Shown here piece after piece: positions 58,738 to 64,000 of a stretch of 64,000 nt of DNA (within the stretch, counting starts at the first letter, position 1; each line of letters begins with the position of its first letter). Under the pieces are notes generated by a model, which saw only the letters and a list, made by a program, of their open reading frames with translations, did no database searches and was not told the DNA's origin. Source of the stretch: an uncultured SAR86 cluster bacterium (lineage in GTDB: Bacteria; Pseudomonadota; Gammaproteobacteria; Magnimaribacterales; AG-339-G14). The DNA lies in contig CACMKG010000004.1 of assembly GCA_902614235.1 (NCBI GenBank), positions 53,812 through 117,811 on the forward strand, in the 5' to 3' direction. Position numbers and translations under genes: made by a program.

Positions 58738-59393
58738 AAAATTCTATCAAAAGTTTTTCTAAAGCAAGGTCTCGTTCTTCATTAAAAAACAAAAGGCTTC
58801 TTTCGATAGCAGATAAAACAATTATTTGGTCTGAAAAAAACTTTAAAGACTTTAACTTTTTATTTAATGATCCTGCTAAATTAAATTTGGAAATCGGATT
58901 TGGCGATGGAATTTTTTTATTTGATCAAGCTTTAAATAATCTAGATGAGGCTTTTATTGGTATAGAAGTATTTGAATCTGGACTAACGAATACTTATAAA
59001 AAAATAAAAAAGTCTAATTTAAAAAACCTAAAACTTATCAACGGAGACGTAATTCAAATTTTATCTACAAATAAAAGTAAAAACTTATTCGATTTGATCA
59101 TTATTCTTTTTCCTGATCCTTGGCCAAAATCGAAACACAAGAAAAGACGATTACTTAAAAGTGATTTTTTTATAGTTTTGCAATCTTTGCTTAAAAAAGA
59201 TGGGAAGATCATCATAAAGACTGATTGGCAGGACTATGCTGAGGAAATTAGAGAGACTTTGAATAAATTGGACTACCAACATACTCACATTTATGAGACA
59301 AGCAACTTGAAAGAGCTCAAAACCAAATATGAAAAAATTGCATTAAAAGAAAACAGATCAATTAATAAATTTTTGATTCCTTCAATAAGGTAA
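58734..59393 (+). CDS. trmB: tRNA (guanine-N7-)-methyltransferase
   Basis: This 219-residue enzyme methylates G46 of tRNA. It has LNLEIGFGDGIFLF (SAM motif I), FIGIEVFESG, and the hallmark LFPDPWPKSKHKKRRL, then KTDWQDYAEEIRE. The TTG start shares bases with the thiG stop (TTGA). It is typically adjacent to thiG. Its 3' end overlaps the convergent rdgB by 32 bases. Confidence 0.94.
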   Translation: MKNSIKSFSKARSRSSLKNKRLLSIADKTIIWSEKNFKDFNFLFNDPAKLNLEIGFGDGIFLFDQALNNLDEAFIGIEVFESGLTNTYKKIKKSNLKNLKLINGDVIQILSTNKSKNLFDLIIILFPDPWPKSKHKKRRLLKSDFFIVLQSLLKKDGKIIIKTDWQDYAEEIRETLNKLDYQHTHIYETSNLKELKTKYEKIALKENRSINKFLIPSIR

Positions 59394-59952
59394 TCATCTT
59401 TAAAGTGGACATAGTTCGATGACTTATTCTCATCCTTTCAGTTTTGGAGATTTCAGCTAAGGTTAAATTTGAGTTTTTTACTTGAAATATTGGGTCATAA
59501 CCAAAGCCGCCTTTACCTTTGGGAGAATCTATGATTTTTCCAAATAGCTCTCCATAGGAAAAAAAAGGATTTTTCAACTCAGGGTCCAAAAAAGACAAGA
59601 TAGAAACAAATTTGGCAGATCTATTTTTTTTTAGACTTATTTCTTTTAATAATTTTTGGTTATTCAAAGAATCATTACCTTTTTCACCAGCATATCTAGC
59701 AGAAAAGATTCCTGGAGCCCCATCCAGAGCTTCCACCTCTAATCCAGAGTCATCTGCAAGAGAGGGAAGCCCCGCTATCTCAGCAGCATACTTTGCTTTT
59801 ATGAAAGCATTCTCTTCATAGCTGTTTCCAGTTTCAGCAATATCTTCATTGCTAAATTTAGAAATAGGTATGAGTTCGATATTCGTGTTTTTAAATAAAT
59901 AGTTAAATTCTTTTAACTTTCCAGAATTTCTTGAAGCCAGAACTATTTTCAA
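59362..59952 (-). CDS. rdgB: XTP/dITP diphosphatase (non-canonical purine NTP pyrophosphatase)
   Basis: This 196-residue Ham1/RdgB protein has IVLASRNSGKLKEF, LADDSGLEVEALDGAPGIFSARYAGE and GFGYDPIFQV, followed by MRISHR. It clears XTP and dITP from the nucleotide pool. It starts with a 4-base overlap (ATGA) to metW and ends overlapping trmB, which lies on the opposite strand. Confidence 0.95.
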   Translation of the reverse strand: MKIVLASRNSGKLKEFNYLFKNTNIELIPISKFSNEDIAETGNSYEENAFIKAKYAAEIAGLPSLADDSGLEVEALDGAPGIFSARYAGEKGNDSLNNQKLLKEISLKKNRSAKFVSILSFLDPELKNPFFSYGELFGKIIDSPKGKGGFGYDPIFQVKNSNLTLAEISKTERMRISHRTMSTLKMITLLKESKIY

Positions 59953-60536
59953 GATTTTTTTTCTAGTTTGTAAACCGCAATTTCAGCAAATAAGTTCGGA
60001 AAAAAATTGGACAAAAAAGTACTTTCGCCAGAAGCTTTTATTAATTTTTTTTCTGAGATTTTTATGTTTGAGTTTTCACATAAAGATTCAAAATCCTTTA
60101 AAGAACATAAATGAAGATTGGGAGTTGAATACCAAGAATGCGGCAAGGCTGAAGATACCGGCATTTTACCCGTTAAAAAAAGCTGTAACCTACATTTAAA
60201 GTTAGCAAAATTTGGAATACTGACAATACACTCTTTACCTATCCTGATGATTTCAGACAAAGCTAGATCGGGCCTTTTTAATGCTTGAATGGATTGACTC
60301 ATCAAGACCAAATCAAAAGATTGATCTCCAAAGTTACTTAAACCTTGATCAATATCCTGTTCAATAACATTTAATCCTTTTGATAAACTAAGTTGAATAT
60401 TATTTTCAGAAATATCCACTCCAAGTCCGTTAATATTCAATTCTTTTTTTAGTTCAAAGAGCATTGAACCATCACCACAGCCAAGATCTAGGATATGAGA
60501 GTTTTTAGGAATCCATTTATTAACTATTTTATACAT
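59949..60536 (-). CDS. metW: methionine biosynthesis protein MetW
   Basis: This 195-residue SAM-binding protein has HILDLGCGDGSMLFEL, GLGVDISENNI, FDLVLMSQSIQALKRPDLALSE (the MetW block) and CIVSIPNFANFKCRLQLFLTGKMP. MetW works with MetX in homoserine acylation in proteobacteria. The 8-base overlap with metX and the 4-base overlap with rdgB show tight coupling. Confidence 0.94.
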   Translation of the reverse strand: MYKIVNKWIPKNSHILDLGCGDGSMLFELKKELNINGLGVDISENNIQLSLSKGLNVIEQDIDQGLSNFGDQSFDLVLMSQSIQALKRPDLALSEIIRIGKECIVSIPNFANFKCRLQLFLTGKMPVSSALPHSWYSTPNLHLCSLKDFESLCENSNIKISEKKLIKASGESTFLSNFFPNLFAEIAVYKLEKKS

Positions 60537-61629
60537 CCGAATTCAAAAAGGTTTTGATAGTATTGACGTATCTATTATCTGGAAACAAAAATCCATCATG
60601 CCCCTGAAAAGATTCAATATTTATGTAACTGACAGGTTTTTTTGCTGCCACTAAAGAATTTACAATTTCTTTGGATCTTTTAGGCGAAAATCTCCAGTCT
60701 GAAGAAAAAGAAATTATTAGAAAATTTGACTTTGTTTGTTCGAGACTAGAAATTAAGTTTCCATCAAAATATTTAGCAGGATCAAAGTAATCTAATGCTT
60801 TTGTCATTAATAAGTAAGTATGAGCATCAAACTTATCTGAAAAATTGTCTGCTTGATATCTTAAATAGCTCTCTACTTCAAACTCAACATCATAGCCGTA
60901 TTCAATTTTTTCTTTCTTTAAATCTCTATCAAATTTTTCCTTCATTACTTCTTCTGACAGATATGTAATGTGACCTAACATTCTAGCTAAGCCAAGACCT
61001 CTTTTCGGATGATGAGTACCTTTTTCAAAATCTGGATCATTGACAATTGCCTGTCTTGCAACTTCGTTAAAAGCTATATTTTGAGCACTTAATTTTGGAG
61101 CAGCTGCAATAACAATTGATTTTTCGACTAAATCAGGATAATCAATAGCCCATTGAAGTGCTTGCATGCCTCCTAAACTTCCCCCTGCAACAGCAAGCCA
61201 GCGGTCAATTCCTAAATAAGACCGTAATAAATTTTGGCTGTTGATCCAATCTTTAACCGTCACTAATGGAAATTCTTTTCCAAACTTTTCATTTGTCGAA
61301 GGGTTAATGCTTGAAGGCCCAGTTGAGCCATGGCAACCGCCTAAATTATTCAGAGAAACTACAAAATACTTTTCAGTATCAAATGCCTTCCCAGGCCCAA
61401 TCAATTCATTCCACCAGCCAGGCCGCTTGTCATTTTCATTGCTTAAACCAGCGGCGTGATGATTTCCACTCAAAGCATGACAAATAAGAACAGCATTGTC
61501 TTTTTTATCAGAAAGTTTTCCATATGTTTCATATATAAGCTCAAAACCATCTAGACTTTTGCCAGATTCGAGCGAAAATGAATCTTCAAATAAAAAAGTT
61601 TCAGGTTCAATTATTCCTAATTCGCTCAT
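60529..61629 (-). CDS. metX: homoserine O-acyltransferase MetX
   Basis: This 366-residue alpha/beta hydrolase transfers an acetyl or succinyl group to homoserine. It has ICHALSGNHHAAGL, the nucleophile S151 in GGSLGGMQALQW, and the catalytic H344 in HDGFLF. In proteobacteria linked to metW the acyl donor is often succinyl-CoA, which is an inference here. It begins directly after the yggT stop. No SAM riboswitch is visible upstream. Confidence 0.94.
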   Translation of the reverse strand: MSELGIIEPETFLFEDSFSLESGKSLDGFELIYETYGKLSDKKDNAVLICHALSGNHHAAGLSNENDKRPGWWNELIGPGKAFDTEKYFVVSLNNLGGCHGSTGPSSINPSTNEKFGKEFPLVTVKDWINSQNLLRSYLGIDRWLAVAGGSLGGMQALQWAIDYPDLVEKSIVIAAAPKLSAQNIAFNEVARQAIVNDPDFEKGTHHPKRGLGLARMLGHITYLSEEVMKEKFDRDLKKEKIEYGYDVEFEVESYLRYQADNFSDKFDAHTYLLMTKALDYFDPAKYFDGNLISSLEQTKSNFLIISFSSDWRFSPKRSKEIVNSLVAAKKPVSYINIESFQGHDGFLFPDNRYVNTIKTFLNSDV

Positions 61630-62184
61630 TTAAAATAATGTTGGTAAGTTCATGCTGAATCTTAAATTATCTAAAATTCTATCAATTTGGATTAATAAAA
61701 AGAAAACAATAATTGGAGAAAAATCCATTCCTCCAAAGTTAGTTAGTCTCTGAAAAGGCCTTAAAAGAGGTTGAGTTATATTATGACAAATACTTAGAAA
61801 AGGGTTGTTAGAGGTTGGCGCTACCCAACTTCCAATGATTGAAATAAAAAGTGAGAATCTTAAAATTTGAGAAATTAAAAAAAATAAGCTCAAGATAGAC
61901 CAAGAAATAGCGTTAACTAAATCAAAGTCCATTTCTTTACTGGAACTAAACAAATAAAAGGAAATAAACTTAAGGTCGATAATCCAAAAGATACAGGCTA
62001 AGTCTATTCCAAACATGATGGGTAAAAATATCCTAAATGGTTTACAGAAGGGGTCTAAGGTAGAAAAAGATAGTTTTACGATTGGATTGAGAAAACTTAT
62101 CTCAAAAAATCTAAATAACAAATAAAAAGAAAATACAATTGCCAATAAATTTGTCAATACTGAAGAGGCATAAAGTGGATCCAT
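61630..62184 (-). CDS. yggT: YggT-family membrane protein
   Basis: This 184-residue integral membrane protein has four to five helices and two YggT repeats: FFEISFLNPIVKLSFSTLDPF with FRIFLP, and APTSNNPFLSICHNITQPLLRPFQRL. The family is often linked to osmotic tolerance or cell-division factors and sits beside proC-yggS. The start follows GGAGAT. It adjoins metX with no gap. Confidence 0.92.
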   Translation of the reverse strand: MDPLYASSVLTNLLAIVFSFYLLFRFFEISFLNPIVKLSFSTLDPFCKPFRIFLPIMFGIDLACIFWIIDLKFISFYLFSSSKEMDFDLVNAISWSILSLFFLISQILRFSLFISIIGSWVAPTSNNPFLSICHNITQPLLRPFQRLTNFGGMDFSPIIVFFLLIQIDRILDNLRFSMNLPTLF

Positions 62185-62186
62185 TT

Positions 62187-62969
62187 TTAATCTCCTAAAG
62201 CCTTAGATTTAAGAATTGCTTCATTTATAGCCTCTTCCCATATTTTTTCTATTCCCTCAGAATTTATCCTATTAAGAGCTGCTTCAGTAACACCTCCTTT
62301 TGAAGCAACCATCTCCATGATGTCTCCAAATTTATTACTATCGTTAGATTTATGTATATAAGAAGTACCTTCCAATATATCTCTTATCCAAGGTTCAGGG
62401 TCAATAAAACCATGTTCCTTTGCAATTTTAGACAAAATATTTGATAAGTGGCTTATAAAAGCGGGCCCAGCGCCAAAAATTGAAGTAAATGCATCAAATT
62501 GTTCCTCTTCTATTTTTAAGCATCTTCCTAAGCTATTTAAAATATCCATGGCATTGTTTTTATCTATATCCAAATCAGTATGGAGAGCAATTGGACTTGA
62601 ACCACTACTAATTCCAAGAGTAGGCATTGCTCTAATAATAGTTTCATGACCTCCTAATAAAGTTTTCAGCTTATTAAACTTAAGTCCGGCAACAAAAGAA
62701 ATTATCAATTGATCGGATAAAAGATTTTTAAGTTGATGCAAAATTTTCTCAACTTTATTAGGCTTAATCGTTAAAAAAATTATTTCTGACCTATCCGCTA
62801 GATCCTTTATTTCAGTATATTTAGCACCTAAACCTATTATTCTCTTATCTTCAAAAGGATCACTTACAAGCAAAGGAAACTCACCAGCTAATTTTTCAAT
62901 AGCATGTCTTCCTAAATTCCCAGCTCCGATAAAGCCTATTGTTTTATTTTTATTAATTTCTTTCACCAA
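62187..62969 (-). CDS. proC: pyrroline-5-carboxylate reductase
   Basis: This 260-residue enzyme reduces P5C to proline with NADPH. It has KTIGFIGAGNLGRHAIEKL, SEIIFLTIKPNKV, RAMPTLGISSGSSPIALH and GAGPAFISHL, followed by ASKGGVTEAALNRI, the ProC signature. The listed start is TTG; a GTG one codon later (62966) is equally possible. It overlaps the end of yggS by 17 bases, which supports an operon. Confidence 0.94.
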   Translation of the reverse strand: MVKEINKNKTIGFIGAGNLGRHAIEKLAGEFPLLVSDPFEDKRIIGLGAKYTEIKDLADRSEIIFLTIKPNKVEKILHQLKNLLSDQLIISFVAGLKFNKLKTLLGGHETIIRAMPTLGISSGSSPIALHTDLDIDKNNAMDILNSLGRCLKIEEEQFDAFTSIFGAGPAFISHLSNILSKIAKEHGFIDPEPWIRDILEGTSYIHKSNDSNKFGDIMEMVASKGGVTEAALNRINSEGIEKIWEEAINEAILKSKALGD

Positions 62970-63603
62970 ATATTCCTGTTCCTATTCTAATCATTGTAGA
63001 GCCATTTTTAATGGCTAACTCAAAGTCATTACTCATTCCCATCGAAATTTCATTAACACCTTTGAAATTTTTATTTAACTCCAATGCAATTTGCTTTGTT
63101 TTAGCAAACGAAACTTCAGTTAATTTTGAGTCTGTCGTATTTTTAGGTATCACCATAATTCCTTTTAAATTTAAGTTAGGCAGAGAAATAATTTTTTTAG
63201 CTAAACTATAAATATCACCTTCATTGATGCCGTTTTTACTTTTTTCATCATCAATATTAACTTGAATGAGGACATTTATTGATTTGTTAAGGGGACAATT
63301 ATCGTTCAAAAGCTTTGCAACCTTATATCTATCAACCGTATGAACCCAGTTAAAATTTTTTGCAATTTCTTTGCATTTATTAGACTGTATTTTTCCAATA
63401 AAGTGCCAACTTATATTTAAATGTTTAAGAATAGAAATTTTTGCTAGGGCTTCTTGTAAGTAGTTTTCTCCAAAATTTAATATTCCATTTTCATAAGCTT
63501 TTTCTATCAAGTCAGCAGGCTTTTTTTTGCTAACGGCAATGATCGTCGTATCGCTATTTATAATTTTTTTTAAGTTAGAAATGTTTTTCTTGATATCAGT
63601 CAC
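62953..63603 (-). CDS. yggS: YggS-family PLP-binding protein
   Basis: This 216-residue PLP homeostasis protein has TTIIAVSKKKPADLIEKAYE with the PLP lysine at K26, NFGENYLQEALAKI, ISWHFIGKIQSNKCKEIA and GMSNDFELAIKNGSTMIRIG. The start is GTG, sharing one base with the argS stop (TAGTG). It is upstream of proC as in many gammaproteobacteria. Confidence 0.94.
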   Translation of the reverse strand: MTDIKKNISNLKKIINSDTTIIAVSKKKPADLIEKAYENGILNFGENYLQEALAKISILKHLNISWHFIGKIQSNKCKEIAKNFNWVHTVDRYKVAKLLNDNCPLNKSINVLIQVNIDDEKSKNGINEGDIYSLAKKIISLPNLNLKGIMVIPKNTTDSKLTEVSFAKTKQIALELNKNFKGVNEISMGMSNDFELAIKNGSTMIRIGTGIFGERN

Positions 63604-64000
63604 TACATTTTCTCTGGAGTTTCTATTATCAATACGTCCATTCCACTTTTGATAGTTTTTTTAATTGCTAGTAGCAAGGTAAATTTTGCATTTCTTAATT
63701 TTTGATCATCATTAATAATAGTTTCAGAATTATAGTAAGAATGAAATTTTGAGGCTAAATCTCTCAAATAAAAACATACAGGATGTACTTCATAATTTTT
63801 ACAGCATTGTTCAATGATAATTTTATAATCCTCCAAATAAGAGATGATTTCTAATTCTGATTTATTCTCTAAAAGATCTAAGTTGTCGATACCTTCTTTA
63901 AGATCAAAAATCATCTCTCTCTTTTTTAACTCTTTTTCTAAACTACAAATTCTTGCATAGGCATATTGAATATAATAAACAGGATTATTTTTGTCCTGAC
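63603..64000 (-). CDS. argS: arginyl-tRNA synthetase, C-terminal part (partial)
   Basis: The reverse frame continues to the window edge. Its translation from the edge begins DKNNPVYYIQYAYARICSLE, the conserved catalytic-core/anticodon junction of ArgS. The DALR anticodon-binding domain follows (KFTLLLAIKKTIKSGMDVLI near the end). About 132 residues are visible and the catalytic part lies outside. An internal ATG at 63914 is not the real start. It is the first gene of the reverse-strand operon visible here. Confidence 0.95.
   Translation of the reverse strand, partial: QDKNNPVYYIQYAYARICSLEKELKKREMIFDLKEGIDNLDLLENKSELEIISYLEDYKIIIEQCCKNYEVHPVCFYLRDLASKFHSYYNSETIINDDQKLRNAKFTLLLAIKKTIKSGMDVLIIETPEKM

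Noticed and set aside
61630..62184. SAM riboswitch before metX
   Set aside because: metX directly follows yggT with no leader.
1..64000. CRISPR arrays, rRNA or tRNA genes
   Set aside because: No regularly spaced repeats, rRNA signature or T-loop/CCA-type cloverleaf was found by reading. A tRNA scan and Rfam search would be decisive.

Overview
The window is about two-thirds A+T and packed with genes on both strands. The gene families and order point to a marine gammaproteobacterium of the SAR86/oligotrophic type. Signs are the argS-yggS-proC-yggT-metX-metW-rdgB order, rpoH next to thiS-thiG-trmB, TonB-dependent uptake, a photolyase homologue, many small catabolic enzymes and very short spacers. 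The clade name is an inference from style and gene content, not a phylogeny.

Bases 1-6100 are an integration hot spot at the 3' end of glmS. The last 16 bases of glmS (348-363) recur exactly at 4367-4382, and a diverged copy lies at 4010-4025. The intervening DNA carries a start-less recombinase-like reading frame, a WYL-like protein, a C5 DNA methyltransferase flanked by two nuclease-like proteins, a small membrane protein, a very acidic protein and a small secreted Cys/His protein. Joining the two exact repeats, as excision would, fuses an ATG at the right end in frame to the start-less ORF at the left end. This would make a 126-codon gene that exists only in the circular form. Beyond the last repeat lie a nucleotide-modification (Nmad3-type) gene, a YugP-like protease and the stump of an MFS transporter.

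Bases 6200-31900 are a catabolic and envelope region: DUF4399 and cupin proteins, a MerC-like protein, a Rieske oxygenase with a glutathione transferase, a hydroxychromene-carboxylate-isomerase homologue, two VOC proteins, a crotonase, a photolyase homologue, a probable metal TonB receptor with a His-rich partner, a fatty-acid desaturase, cytochrome b561, a metallo-hydrolase, three SxxK serine hydrolases, a Baeyer-Villiger-type monooxygenase, an MDR oxidoreductase, an acyltransferase and a MAPEG protein.

Bases 31900-36100 are a compact rhamnosyl cluster (GT2 glycosyltransferase, rfbB, rfbD, rfbA, rfbC). Bases 37100-43900 are a signalling block: an EAL protein, a HisKA-REC-GGDEF protein without an ATPase domain, a single receiver, and a convergent hybrid histidine kinase. 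Bases 43900-56800 hold core and transport genes: CBS, nadB, a Bax1 family protein, uvrD, a TRAP transporter with an M19 dipeptidase, yaaA, a dienoyl-CoA isomerase homologue and cysQ. Bases 56874-59393 are rpoH-thiS-thiG-trmB, meeting head-on the reverse-strand operon argS-yggS-proC-yggT-metX-metW-rdgB, which runs in from the right edge.

No rRNA, tRNA, CRISPR array or complete insertion sequence was recognised. Apart from 364-735, which carries the split recombinase-like frame, no gene-free stretch exceeds 300 bases.
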